Source of the DNA: JACDAE01 sp963717195
GTDB taxonomy: Bacteria > Chloroflexota > Ktedonobacteria > Ktedonobacterales > Ktedonobacteraceae
DNA: 64,000 bases
Assembly (NCBI GenBank): GCA_963717195.1
Contig: CAVQVR010000021.1
Coordinates: 620,001 to 684,000 of the forward strand
Direction: 5' to 3'
The notes under the pieces are model-generated. The model had not been told where the DNA came from and did no database searches. It was given only the letters and a program-made list of their open reading frames with translations. Made by a program: the position numbers and the translations under genes. This document shows, in pieces, positions 26,506 through 35,202 of this stretch (its first letter is position 1; every line of letters begins with the position of its first letter).

Positions 26506-26613
26506 GCAAATCTCCTTTTTTATTGTTTTACATGTTTCATTGCTTCATCTTCATGCAGATTATAGTATAGTAGTATCTGCACAACTTTCACCTGTTCTAG
26601 ACTCCTAAAGAAA

Positions 26614-27264
26614 TCAGTCAAAAACTGAGGTCTTGGTGCGAAAAAAGTGAGCTCCCGAAGGTAAATCCTGCGAGATGAGCGGCAGAGACGGAAAAGGAGT
26701 TTGCTCCTGTCGCCAGAGTTCTGCCAGTTCAGGCCCTAGATAGATCAGCCAATTACCTCTTCCCTTTAAAAGTTGAGGCAAATCTCCATGTTGCAATGCA
26801 GGCAAGATCTGATCTTCCAGGTAATCGCGTTCGCTCATAAATCCAAATAGGCTAAAGTAACCAAGCACGGCCTTGCCTTGCTCGCACAGGTGTAACCAAC
26901 GCTCAGTAAAGGACTCGATTTCCTGGGGCCGTTCTCCGTATCGCATCGCTCTGTCTGCAACCCAGAGGTTGATGACCGGATAAGAAGCTGCCGTAGGCTC
27001 AAACCAAAAGACTTCTGAAATTTTAGCTCCTTTTCCCTCAATCACACCGCTTTCTTCCTGGGCTAAAAGGGCCAGTGCCCGCTCTGGGGGTTGCTCAGTT
27101 CGAAAAGGATAGCCATCTGTAGCAGTCCTGGGAAGTCCATCTTCAGGAAGCCTCACCTCAAATTCTTCTGGGCCTAACTCCATTGCTTGCAAGGTTAATG
27201 TAATTAAATTGGTCCGACTCAGGGTAGGAGGGAAAAGTATATAGCCTCCGACAAAATCACCCAT
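26614..27264 (-). CDS. unknown protein, candidate immunity protein
   Basis: A 216-residue soluble acidic protein with no recognised family. Segments such as GYILFPPTLSRTNLITLTLQAMELG and SEVFWFEPTAASYPVINLWVADRAMRYG fit an alpha/beta fold. It begins 46 bases after the toxin gene on the same strand and has a clear AGGAGT ribosome site, which is the usual arrangement of an immunity gene behind a polymorphic toxin. The immunity role is inferred from position only. Confidence 0.6.
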   Translation of the reverse strand: MGDFVGGYILFPPTLSRTNLITLTLQAMELGPEEFEVRLPEDGLPRTATDGYPFRTEQPPERALALLAQEESGVIEGKGAKISEVFWFEPTAASYPVINLWVADRAMRYGERPQEIESFTERWLHLCEQGKAVLGYFSLFGFMSERDYLEDQILPALQHGDLPQLLKGRGNWLIYLGPELAELWRQEQTPFPSLPLISQDLPSGAHFFRTKTSVFD

Positions 27265-27309
27265 AGAAACTACTCCTTTTTCCTTCTTGGTTAAACGGAA
27301 TCCCTTTGA

Positions 27310-29103
27310 TCATGGTAGATATGCTCCCCAATTAGTAGCAGGTGGATCAAATGGGATCTGCCAACGTGGATCAGATGATCCCATTCGTACCTCAAATTTC
27401 ACACCGGGATATCGCCTCTCTAGATTACGCAAATTTTGTAGCTGTTGACTACTCGGACCAGGATTTCCGTGTATACCTTGTTGTGGTAACTCAACAATAA
27501 CAGAATTGGCATGATCAACAGTGATATATTTTTCAACTTGTCTCAGTGCTTTCCCCCACACATTGTTTGGGCTTTGCACATTCTTGACTTCTACCCATTT
27601 TGTTACGAGAGTTCCAGTACCATTATCTTCTTTGATCTTGATATCAACTTCTCCACCGGATATTGGAATCGAGTAGTCAACTAACTTGCCTTGCTGATAA
27701 TAGTGTTTAATTGTAGCCCACTCACCCCATACCCCTGTCAAATTAGCATACCATCCATTCAAGTCACTGTCATCTATTGTAAAAGGATCTGTGACCATCC
27801 CAATACTAGTTCCAACCTTGTCATCCAAACGTTGTTTTAAGTCTGCTGCCCTTGATGGAAACAGTCCGACAATAGCGTGAGACACAGGATCAGTGGGATC
27901 ATTACCAGTTATGTTATTCGCTAAATTCGCTAATTGAGCTTTCATCTTCGTGTACCGCAGGTAATTATACACCTGATGAGCCGTCAAACCAGGATGCGTC
28001 TTTTGGTACTGCTCAACAATGTCAGCAACTTTGAGTTGTTGCGCATCCGTCAACGTATTCATCATGTTCGCGATAGTCGCATCATCGAAGGCTGCAAAGC
28101 TTCCATTTTTAATTATGGCCGCAATCGCATTGGGATCGAGATACCCTGCAAGGATAAGCGCTTCAATCTCCTTATCGTCGTACGTACCTGATCCCAGGCG
28201 CGATTTCACATCTTGCAGCAGGCGCTTCTGGGCATCGGTAAGATTCACAGGTTGACTATGGCCGTTACCAGAGGTAACAGTAGGCACCGCTTTATGTTTC
28301 ACTGGTGGCACCGTCGTGTTTTTCTGCTGATTATTGTGGTCGTCAACCGCACTTTTTATCCAGAAGAAGATGATCAGAATAACCAGAAAAAGCGCCAGGA
28401 TACCAATGATGACCAGAATAATCACCGATATGGGGCTCGGCGGCGTTGCTTCTTCATCTCCCCAGAGCGACTCAATACCTTGCTCAACCCCTTGCTCAAT
28501 TGGTTGATCAAGCACAGGACTGGAAGCTTCAAAACTCAGAACTCCCAATGCTGCCATCGGCTCGGAGAGGCTATAGACTTTGCGCGGTGCCTCACTTAAA
28601 AAGTCACCTAAATGCCCACCCAGAGCTGCATACCGCCCCTGCTGGATCTGCGCATGATTGATCATCTCATTAAAGGAACTCAGGTAATCCAGATGCGTAT
28701 CCCACAGCATCTCCGCTGCCTGACCACTATAGGAGAACGTGCCATCGCCCTGAAAAACATCAGAGATGTGCATATTGACCATCTGCGCAGTATCCTGGTG
28801 AAATTGGGCCATCTGCCCCCATTGCGTGGAGAGCTCCTCCACCAGCTCATTTACCGGTTTGAAGGGGCGGGTGATATAGTATAATAACTGCTCATGGGGA
28901 TCCCCACGTAGAATAGTCACCATACTGCGCAAAAAGTCAACGGTCGAGAGTCCAAAACGCTCCCCTACAGAAAAAACATCAATGCCATTGTCTGCAAGAT
29001 CATTGATCATGCTTTCGAGCTCATAGACGCCAGCTCCCACATCCATCGCCAAGCTCTCTACCGTATGTCCGATGGCATGCGCGATATCATCGAAGAGAGA
29101 CAT
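27310..29103 (-). CDS. candidate secreted polymorphic toxin with C-terminal nuclease
   Basis: A 597-residue protein in three parts. The helical N-terminus (about 1-200) has the length and composition of WXG/LXG-type export domains (e.g. LVEELSTQWGQMAQFHQDTAQMV). A TM helix (about 226-255, SVIILVIIGILALFLVILIIFF) follows, then a Gln/Lys-rich linker and helical hairpins. The C-terminal part carries GEVDIKIKEDN...KWVEVKNV (about residues 482-505), which fits the D-(E)xK core of PD-(D/E)XK nucleases, followed by a Q-rich helix and RRYPGVKFEVRMG. It is preceded by a WXG100-like gene and followed by a candidate immunity gene. The toxin role is inferred; a DNA-processing enzyme is the alternative. 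Confidence 0.7.
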   Translation of the reverse strand: MSLFDDIAHAIGHTVESLAMDVGAGVYELESMINDLADNGIDVFSVGERFGLSTVDFLRSMVTILRGDPHEQLLYYITRPFKPVNELVEELSTQWGQMAQFHQDTAQMVNMHISDVFQGDGTFSYSGQAAEMLWDTHLDYLSSFNEMINHAQIQQGRYAALGGHLGDFLSEAPRKVYSLSEPMAALGVLSFEASSPVLDQPIEQGVEQGIESLWGDEEATPPSPISVIILVIIGILALFLVILIIFFWIKSAVDDHNNQQKNTTVPPVKHKAVPTVTSGNGHSQPVNLTDAQKRLLQDVKSRLGSGTYDDKEIEALILAGYLDPNAIAAIIKNGSFAAFDDATIANMMNTLTDAQQLKVADIVEQYQKTHPGLTAHQVYNYLRYTKMKAQLANLANNITGNDPTDPVSHAIVGLFPSRAADLKQRLDDKVGTSIGMVTDPFTIDDSDLNGWYANLTGVWGEWATIKHYYQQGKLVDYSIPISGGEVDIKIKEDNGTGTLVTKWVEVKNVQSPNNVWGKALRQVEKYITVDHANSVIVELPQQGIHGNPGPSSQQLQNLRNLERRYPGVKFEVRMGSSDPRWQIPFDPPATNWGAYLP

Positions 29104-29204
29104 AAATACTCTTTTATCCTTCTTTATTCACTCTATGGTAGGACATTATATAATACTCCGTTGATCATGATTTGCCCCTGCCAGGAAGACCTCATTAATT
29201 GTAA

Positions 29205-29225
29205 GAGCGCCGTTTACAAGCCCGT
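29205..29225 (+). repeat. partial GTAGGGG-family unit
   Basis: GCCGTTTACAAGCCCGTGCG matches the core of the dispersed family. An oppositely oriented copy at 29645-29668 lies on the other side of the WXG100-like gene, so the pair forms an inverted repeat around it. Confidence 0.6.
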
Positions 29226-29233
29226 GCGTGGCT

Positions 29234-29527
29234 TCATGCTTGAGTCAAAGAGATCTGGATATCTTTCTCCTCGCGCTCATAAGCATCAGCCGCAGCTTCC
29301 ATACACAGAGCAATCTGGTAGTAGTTCTCGTAAAGCGTTTCAATTGCGCTATTCCAGGGAGCATTGGCGATCTCGTGCGAGGAACGTAAATCGGAAGGGA
29401 GCTCATCCGCATACCCCGAGAGCCGCCCCCACATGCTTTGATGGGCCGCCTTACGTTCGTCCAGTAGTGTACGCAGGGTGCGAGCTTGTTCGCGCAGAGC
29501 AGTGGTTGAGACCGAGAAGCTTGTCAT
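29234..29527 (-). CDS. WXG100-like small helical protein
   Basis: A 97-residue protein that should form a helical hairpin. The first helix includes LREQARTLRTLLDERKAAHQ, then the turn region SMWGRLSGYADEL, then a second helix (LYENYYQIALCMEAAADAYEREEKDIQI). Trp-x-Gly sits near the turn, as in the ESX/T7SS family. AAGAGGA lies six bases before the ATG; an upstream extension has no hairpin character. It stands directly upstream of the toxin gene and may be its export partner. Confidence 0.7.
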   Translation of the reverse strand: MTSFSVSTTALREQARTLRTLLDERKAAHQSMWGRLSGYADELPSDLRSSHEIANAPWNSAIETLYENYYQIALCMEAAADAYEREEKDIQISLTQA

Positions 29528-30140
29528 AACAATCCTCTTCTTTTGGGTAAAAATGTGTCCATACAAAAATTGCAGCGTCACTATACATAACGTGTTATTG
29601 CTGAGAAGGTCACAAAATGAACAGGCCCCACGCAAGCCATCCACACAGGCTTGTAAACGGTACCCCTACAAATGAGGAATAAACTACATCCAGACCCTTC
29701 TCCATAATTGCAATTCTGCAATTTCTCGGCTATACTCTCAATAGATAAGATTTCTCGTCGGCTCATTCTTTTCTGGCGTTTCCCTCCTTCAATATCCCAT
29801 CTCGATCAGACCTACGGGAACATATCACACCGGAATACCGGAATGCCGGAATGTCTCCGCATTTCCCCTGAAGGATGGAGAGCCTCTTACAACAACTTAA
29901 AGCTCGAGTAGGAAGAACCGGTACAAATCTGCCATTTCGCAAAAGGATCATGTACCCTCCGTGGTAAATGGGTAGAGAATTGGTAAAAAACAAACGCATC
30001 CTGGTGGGATATTCGGGCTAATCTCTCCCGCATCGTGCGGAATGAGAGCCAGCTTGATATACAATAATATATACATACATATATGTTTAGTATATGTCTT
30101 CAGCCAGGGTGCATATGTTTCTAGTGGGGGAAGTGTCGAA
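29528..30140. other. intergenic region, no gene seen
   Basis: About 610 bases. It contains an inverted GTAGGGG-family unit at 29645-29668 and an 8-bp triple repeat CCGGAATA/CCGGAATG/CCGGAATG at 29830-29853. An AT-rich stretch (30058-30100) probably holds the promoter of the next gene. Open frames are short and unlike their neighbours. Confidence 0.5.
29645..29668 (-). repeat. GTAGGGG-family unit
   Basis: On the minus strand this reads GTAGGGGTACCGTTTACAAG followed by CC, the same order as the unit at 42684. It is the inverted partner of the 29205 copy. Confidence 0.7.
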
Positions 30141-30473
30141 ATGGCTTTTCCACGCATGTCTGCTGCTGTAGCTGTGTTGCTATTGATCGGTATTGTGTCC
30201 ATCGCCGGTATTTTCGCGGTGATGACTATAGGTCCGGCATTGGCTCATGGTACCTCTGTGCAACACATGAATGGCAAGATTGTGCAAATGACCGGTCCCG
30301 ATAGGGATTTTATTCTAAGGACGCCTGAAGGCACGGGGTTCCATTTTGAGTGCCGTGCTACATGCCGCGCTTCTGCTGGACATCTGGAGCGCCATCTTAT
30401 AGAAAAGGCAAACACCGATGTCTACTTCCAGACAGGGCCAAACAATACCCTGCTAGCGATAGATGTGGATTGA
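30141..30473 (+). CDS. membrane-anchored small protein, OB-like
   Basis: A 110-residue protein. An N-terminal TM helix (VAVLLLIGIVSIAGIFAVMTI) is followed by an extracytoplasmic beta domain (NGKIVQMTGPDRDFILRTPEG...TDVYFQTGPNNTLLAIDVD) with two Cys (FECRATCRA) that could form a disulphide. The ATG at 30141 has GGGGGAAG upstream. It is just upstream of the flavoprotein operon on the same strand. No family is recognised. Confidence 0.6.
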   Translation: MAFPRMSAAVAVLLLIGIVSIAGIFAVMTIGPALAHGTSVQHMNGKIVQMTGPDRDFILRTPEGTGFHFECRATCRASAGHLERHLIEKANTDVYFQTGPNNTLLAIDVD

Positions 30474-30500
30474 CGATCTATGATGTTTTCAAGATATAAT
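30470..30500 (+). promoter_or_regulatory. possible promoter of the flavoprotein operon
   Basis: TTGACG (30470) and TATAAT (30495) are 19 bases apart, slightly long. They lie 57 bases upstream of the flavoprotein ATG. The -35 overlaps the stop of the preceding gene. Confidence 0.45.
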
Positions 30501-30556
30501 CATGCCGGAAGTGTTTTTGCGGCCAATTTCGGTGTCTGGCTGGGAAGGAGGATTTG

Positions 30557-32587
30557 ATGAGTACAAAACCGGAACAGGCTCTTGTTTCTGCATCACAGCC
30601 AAAAGCTACTCAGCCATCTATGGATCGTGCCGATATTGTGATTGTCGGTAACGGTATCGCGGGGCTTACCGCCGCCGTCGAGGCGCGTCGTCATGCACCC
30701 GATAAGCGCATTGTGATGATCACGGATCAGACACATCCAACTATCAATACGCCCGCACTCAAACAGTTCGCGATTGGTAAGCTGACGCGTGAGCAATTGC
30801 TGGCCTATCCAGCTGGTACAGAGCGGTCCGAACGCGTTCATGTCGTGAACGCACGCGTTGAAGAAATTCATGCGCAGAGCAAGTACGTGACGCTGAGCGG
30901 TAATCGTGGCTTTGGCTACGAATCCCTTTTGATTGCAACCGGAAGTTCACCAATGGGTCTGCCAGAAAGCACACCGGGGCGCAATTTTGATGGGGTGATG
31001 GTGCTGCACCGCCTGCATGATTATCTGGATTTCCGTCGTCGCCTTGCTGAAGTCAGTGAATGTGTAGTTGTTGGTGGCGGTGTGCATGCAATTGAGACGG
31101 TAATGGGCGTAGCGTATTGGGGCATTAAGGTTCACTGGCTGATCCGTGGCGAGACGTTCATGGGAAAGATGCTTGACGCGGTGGCCTCGGATATGGTGCT
31201 GGAACGTGCACGCAAAGCTGGCGTTCAGGTGCATACAAAAACCGAGGTTGCGGGAGTTGTTGGACGCGTTGGCTCAGTAGCAGGCGTCATCACAAATCAC
31301 CAGGAGATGATCCCTTGCCAGATGTTGCTGACCTGCACGGGTACGCAGCCAGTAATGACATTGGCGGATCATTGCAGTTCGCCTTTGCGACGCAAAAAAG
31401 GTATTGTCGTAGATGACCAGTTACGCACCAGCGTCCCAAATGTTTTTGCCGCTGGTGACGTTGCTGCGCTCAAAAATCCTCAGACGGGCGATTATGAACC
31501 GCGTGCGGTATGGTACGCAGCAGTAAACCAGGCGCGTATCGTAGGTGCAATGCTGGCAGGAAAAGAAGAACTGGCAAAGCAACCGTTTGGTGTACAATGG
31601 CACGCGACCCACCTGGGCGAACTCTCCATGCTCACGGTTGGCGATCCCCTGGTTGAAAACAACAAGATTGAGACATTGACCGATGTGAGCCAGAGCGGCT
31701 ACCGACGCATGACAATCGCAGGAAATCGCCTGATTGGTTATCTCTCACTTGGCTCTGAGCCACCCGATAGCCTGGCGATCAAGCGCATCATTGATGAAGG
31801 GCTTCCCGTACGCAACGTGATCAAACCATTGCTTAAAGGGAAACTGGATGCACGCCAATACGTATCAGAGCAGCGCTCACGTTTCGCTCAGGGTATGCTT
31901 TCAGGCCAACTATCCGCCGATCAGCTTCCGCGACTACAGGCGTTACCTATGAATGCTCAATTGACGCCCATGCCTCCCACTAACCCTGATGCATTACTGG
32001 CTCTTGCCGAAGTGCAGAAGCAAGAGCAACCAGTCTACGAGGAAATCAGCTCGTTTAGTGGCCAGCTTCCATTTATTCAGCAACCAGTTCCATCATACAA
32101 GCCCGAAGAACCGATTACCGAGGAGGTCAGTCCCTTTACTGGCAATCTGCCAACTATTGCTCGCCACCAGGGAACCGAGGAGTTGAGGCCGCTTTCTGGT
32201 AGAAGACCTGCTGCAAGAGTCCAGGAAAATTCTCCTTCGTTCCTTGTAGACAAGCCAACCGAACGGGATCCATTTGCCGAAGAGGTCAGTCCTTTTACTG
32301 GCAACCTGCCGACTATGTCAACCAGGAAGCGCACTGATACGGGCAATCAACAGTCCTCACGAAAATTTGTCGAACCTACACTGGTGCCAATTTCCTCTGA
32401 TGACTGGCAGCCGGGCAAGATACGAGGCTCGTGGGGGTATGCCGATGAGGCACCTGAGGATAATAGCCGCAGAAATCAGGAAGATGCCAGAGCTGATCGC
32501 AGCGCTTTACCGAGGCGGCGTTCTTCGCGTAGCCTCTGGTCATACAGCGAGCAGGATCAATCGACCAGAGTAGAGAAGGGACGTTAA
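30557..32587 (+). CDS. NAD(P)/FAD-dependent oxidoreductase with C-terminal repeat tail
   Basis: A 676-residue protein. The first 420 residues form a pyridine-nucleotide-disulphide-oxidoreductase-type flavoprotein: FAD fold IVIVGNGIAGLTAAVEARRH, NAD fold CVVVGGGVHAIETVMG and FAD-closing FAAGDVAAL. No redox-active CxxxxC pair is seen, so it resembles rubredoxin- or nitrite-reductase-type reductases. The remaining 250 residues are disordered and contain four copies of a motif of form EE-[IVL]-x-x-[FL]-[ST]-G-x-L/R-P near residues 494, 520, 540 and 574. GGAAGGAGG precedes the ATG. It is the first gene of a three-gene redox operon. Confidence 0.88.
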   Translation: MSTKPEQALVSASQPKATQPSMDRADIVIVGNGIAGLTAAVEARRHAPDKRIVMITDQTHPTINTPALKQFAIGKLTREQLLAYPAGTERSERVHVVNARVEEIHAQSKYVTLSGNRGFGYESLLIATGSSPMGLPESTPGRNFDGVMVLHRLHDYLDFRRRLAEVSECVVVGGGVHAIETVMGVAYWGIKVHWLIRGETFMGKMLDAVASDMVLERARKAGVQVHTKTEVAGVVGRVGSVAGVITNHQEMIPCQMLLTCTGTQPVMTLADHCSSPLRRKKGIVVDDQLRTSVPNVFAAGDVAALKNPQTGDYEPRAVWYAAVNQARIVGAMLAGKEELAKQPFGVQWHATHLGELSMLTVGDPLVENNKIETLTDVSQSGYRRMTIAGNRLIGYLSLGSEPPDSLAIKRIIDEGLPVRNVIKPLLKGKLDARQYVSEQRSRFAQGMLSGQLSADQLPRLQALPMNAQLTPMPPTNPDALLALAEVQKQEQPVYEEISSFSGQLPFIQQPVPSYKPEEPITEEVSPFTGNLPTIARHQGTEELRPLSGRRPAARVQENSPSFLVDKPTERDPFAEEVSPFTGNLPTMSTRKRTDTGNQQSSRKFVEPTLVPISSDDWQPGKIRGSWGYADEAPEDNSRRNQEDARADRSALPRRRSSRSLWSYSEQDQSTRVEKGR

Positions 32588-32899
32588 ATGATCAAGTTGA
32601 TGAAGCTCAAGCCCGCGCTGTTGCATAAAACTGGGCCTCAGGTGAGTCAGGAGATCAGCGCCTGTATTGGTTGTAATGAGTGCATGCTCGCCTGCCCGGC
32701 AGTATCTGAGCCCATTACGATTGATGTGCTCAATCGAGAGACACTCTCAGGACCGATCTCAACTTCTGTAGCGCGTTTTGCGCGTGCATGTTATCAATGT
32801 GGTGCCTGTATTCCCCCTTGTCCCGTTGGGCTACATCGAGAATCGATGATGATGTTGCTCAAGGTGCGTCTGTTGCAATCAGAAATGGAGGAGGGATAA
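32588..32899 (+). CDS. HdrC-like 4Fe-4S dicluster protein
   Basis: A 103-residue protein with two ferredoxin motifs, CIGCNECMLACP and CYQCGACIPPCP, spaced as in heterodisulphide-reductase subunit C and related electron carriers. It would bind two 4Fe-4S clusters. GAAGGGACG precedes the ATG, which directly follows the flavoprotein stop. It probably passes electrons between the flavoprotein and the membrane subunit. Confidence 0.88.
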   Translation: MIKLMKLKPALLHKTGPQVSQEISACIGCNECMLACPAVSEPITIDVLNRETLSGPISTSVARFARACYQCGACIPPCPVGLHRESMMMLLKVRLLQSEMEEG

Positions 32900-32902
32900 A
32901 CC

Positions 32903-33904
32903 ATGCGTATGCGTGCTGAAGGTGAAAAAGGCTATCCGTGGTTCTCCTTTAACATGAGTGGCTCCTGGGTGATGAGCATGCTATCTGCCCTACTGGTCAT
33001 TGGCATAAGCGTGGCCTTTTATGTCATATACAGTCGTCTCAGCTCTGATACCTCTCCTGATAGCGTCGCTGGCTATTCCTATGCCATTGCTGGAACAGGC
33101 TTTATGTTATTGGCAGCGCTCAGATTCAGTCAGTATCGCCATTCGCGTCAGCGTGGCGTAGGCAAGCTCAATGCTTTCCTGAACTGGCACGTTGCTTTTG
33201 GTGTCATGGCGCTCGTCCTGCTCTTCTTGCACTCGTTTGGAAACTTTAACCCACGTACCGGTACCTATGCCTTATATGCAATGGTTGCCCTGGCTATCAG
33301 CGGTTTTATCGGACGCTGGCTCGATCATATTATGCCCCGTCTCATCACGGAAGAGGCACGCAAAGCATTAACTGCTCAGGGTGATGACCGCATTGAGAGG
33401 ATCTCGCAGCGTTTACGTTCTATTGTTTCTCATAACACGCGGGAGGAAGTACGTGGTTTCCAGCCTGATGGCCCTGGTCATAGTATGCCCGGCATTCCAG
33501 GCCTCACCCGCACACCTTTTGCTAACGCTGGTTCAAGAAGTGCTAAAGGAACTGTGAAACCCAACGATAAAGGTGGACCGGTGTTGCAGACCTCCTGGGA
33601 TCTGGCCTATATCTCGTTGGAGGAGACTCCGCAGGAACTAAAGCGTGATAGTGCTCAATATCGTTTTGTTCCTGATCGCAAAAGTGCGCTTGCCAACCCC
33701 GTTGCGCTTATTCCAGGCGCTCAGGAGCATATTGTGGCTCTGGAAGACGTAAAGAAAGCATTGAAGCGTGAAGAATTTTTCCGCTATATCATCCGCTACT
33801 GGCGCGCGTTTCACATCAGCCTGGCTGTGCTCACTATTGCTTTGACTCTGTGGCACCTCGAATTTGCTGCGACGTTGTTGCTACCAGTGTTCTTCCACTT
33901 TTAA
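32903..33904 (+). CDS. cytochrome-b-like membrane subunit
   Basis: A 333-residue protein with about five or six TM helices at its ends and a soluble loop of about 110 residues between. Histidines in helices (NWHVAFG, LLFLHSFGNF, RAFHISLAV, LWHLEFA) are placed to bind haem as in cytochrome b/ferric-reductase-like proteins. GGAGGAGGG lies upstream. It should form the membrane part of the flavoprotein/ferredoxin complex and take or give electrons to quinone; the physiological acceptor is unknown. Confidence 0.78.
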   Translation: MRMRAEGEKGYPWFSFNMSGSWVMSMLSALLVIGISVAFYVIYSRLSSDTSPDSVAGYSYAIAGTGFMLLAALRFSQYRHSRQRGVGKLNAFLNWHVAFGVMALVLLFLHSFGNFNPRTGTYALYAMVALAISGFIGRWLDHIMPRLITEEARKALTAQGDDRIERISQRLRSIVSHNTREEVRGFQPDGPGHSMPGIPGLTRTPFANAGSRSAKGTVKPNDKGGPVLQTSWDLAYISLEETPQELKRDSAQYRFVPDRKSALANPVALIPGAQEHIVALEDVKKALKREEFFRYIIRYWRAFHISLAVLTIALTLWHLEFAATLLLPVFFHF

Positions 33905-33912
33905 TGTGTTCT

Positions 33913-33978
33913 CCATCCTTGCGGGTGAAAATGGATAGGGACGTCACCATCCCTATCCATTTTCACCCGCAAGGATGG
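33913..33978. terminator. long bidirectional terminator
   Basis: A perfect 28-bp inverted repeat (left arm CCATCCTTGCGGGTGAAAAT... and its complement) with a 10-base loop lies between the convergent redox operon and the following minus-strand gene. It ends the two units. Confidence 0.8.
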
Positions 33979-33993
33979 AACAAAAATTTATAT

Positions 33994-34830
33994 TCACCAC
34001 AGGTACATCTTCTTATCACGCAGATCATAGAGAGGGAGTCCCGTCTTCGCGGCAACAACCTGTTCTAAAGCCTCTATTTTCTTGCAATACTCATCATAAG
34101 GAATTGTGGGACGGAAAGGATAGATCGCGCGAAAACGCGCTTTTGGCACAATCCAGCGTACCACACCATCTTTCCCGATAATTTCAAAGGACAGGAAGCG
34201 CTTCGTTTTGCCGCCCCAGACATCGAAACATTGAATGTCATTCCAGAGCACGGTCGTGCTTTTTCCATAATAATGAGTGGTAATTCCCGGACCCTGAACA
34301 ATTATTTCCTGCTTCAGGAGACGGTTCCAGAGCAATTTATTGAGGCCAATGCTAGCCAAGAGAACTACAACCATAAAAAGAAGCATTACACCTACGATTA
34401 TCCAGAATAGTGGCTTTGATGGAAAACCAACGCCCATAACAGCGAATACAATAACAAGCACGAAAACATAGATCAACAGCATAAAACCTATTATTGCATA
34501 CTGAAATCTCATACTCAGTTTCATCGTCATTGTGGTTGGCAATGACAAAGCGTTTTCATCGGGAACAGGTTGATGGCTGGCCAGCAGTGATTGATCGCCA
34601 CTGAGGGCTCTTTGACGCCGTTCCTCTGTTCGTTTAGTAAGGCGTCTGATTGCATTAGCGGCAAGAGCATACATGACAATAGCCAGAAAGAAAAAGATTG
34701 CCTCCACAGGGAAAACTCTTCTGCCATTCGTATATGATTGGAATACAAAGAAACCCATATAAAGCATCCAAAAAAGTACTAACACCAGAAGAATGGCGTA
34801 TTGTCGCTTGATAGGATCGTTCTTACGCAT
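33994..34830 (-). CDS. multi-pass membrane protein, PH-like tail
   Basis: A 278-residue protein with four predicted TM helices in two pairs (AILLVLVLFWMLYMGFFVF; EAIFFFLAIVMYALAANAI; YAIIGFMLLIYVFVLVIVFAV; PLFWIIVGVMLLFMVVVLLASI). It ends with a cytoplasmic beta-rich domain (GPGITTHYYGKSTTVLWNDIQCFDVWG...VRWIVPKAR) like the PH-type domain of YcxB-like proteins. GAGTT precedes the ATG weakly. The function is unknown. Confidence 0.72.
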   Translation of the reverse strand: MRKNDPIKRQYAILLVLVLFWMLYMGFFVFQSYTNGRRVFPVEAIFFFLAIVMYALAANAIRRLTKRTEERRQRALSGDQSLLASHQPVPDENALSLPTTMTMKLSMRFQYAIIGFMLLIYVFVLVIVFAVMGVGFPSKPLFWIIVGVMLLFMVVVLLASIGLNKLLWNRLLKQEIIVQGPGITTHYYGKSTTVLWNDIQCFDVWGGKTKRFLSFEIIGKDGVVRWIVPKARFRAIYPFRPTIPYDEYCKKIEALEQVVAAKTGLPLYDLRDKKMYLW

Positions 34831-34923
34831 AGAGAACTCCTTTCCCGTTCTTGAACAAGCTATAGCCTCTTCATATCAGCATTATGAATACATGTAGCGA
34901 ACATTTTTGCTAGAAAAGGCAAT

Positions 34924-35202
34924 ATGAATATCTATGATTTACACGTAACATCCATACATTTAGATGCGCAGGCTATTTTAGGGATGAATCGAGTGTCAGG
35001 AGTGAATATATTGGAACCGGGAGGGCTCACTACTTCAGAACTTAAGCCAGGGGTAATAAGTATATTCAAGCATGTATGCAGGATAAATTATACACAACTG
35101 GCAACGCAGCGCGAAATAGTATATGCTGTTGATGATGAGCATGTTGTAGCTCGTCTAGAAATCTCAATAGTTTACAGATGGAGTTTATATCATGGCTATT
35201 AA
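34924..35202 (+). CDS. possible small protein upstream of the HAD gene
   Basis: A 92-residue frame with AAGG five bases before the ATG that overlaps the HAD gene start by 11 bases. The text is neither clearly structured nor of a known family. If not coding, the 34831-35191 stretch is an empty intergenic region. Confidence 0.3.
   Translation: MNIYDLHVTSIHLDAQAILGMNRVSGVNILEPGGLTTSELKPGVISIFKHVCRINYTQLATQREIVYAVDDEHVVARLEISIVYRWSLYHGY

Noticed and set aside
29830..29853. Triple 8-bp repeat CCGGAATA/CCGGAATG
   Set aside because: Too short and isolated to assign a function; probably simple slippage.
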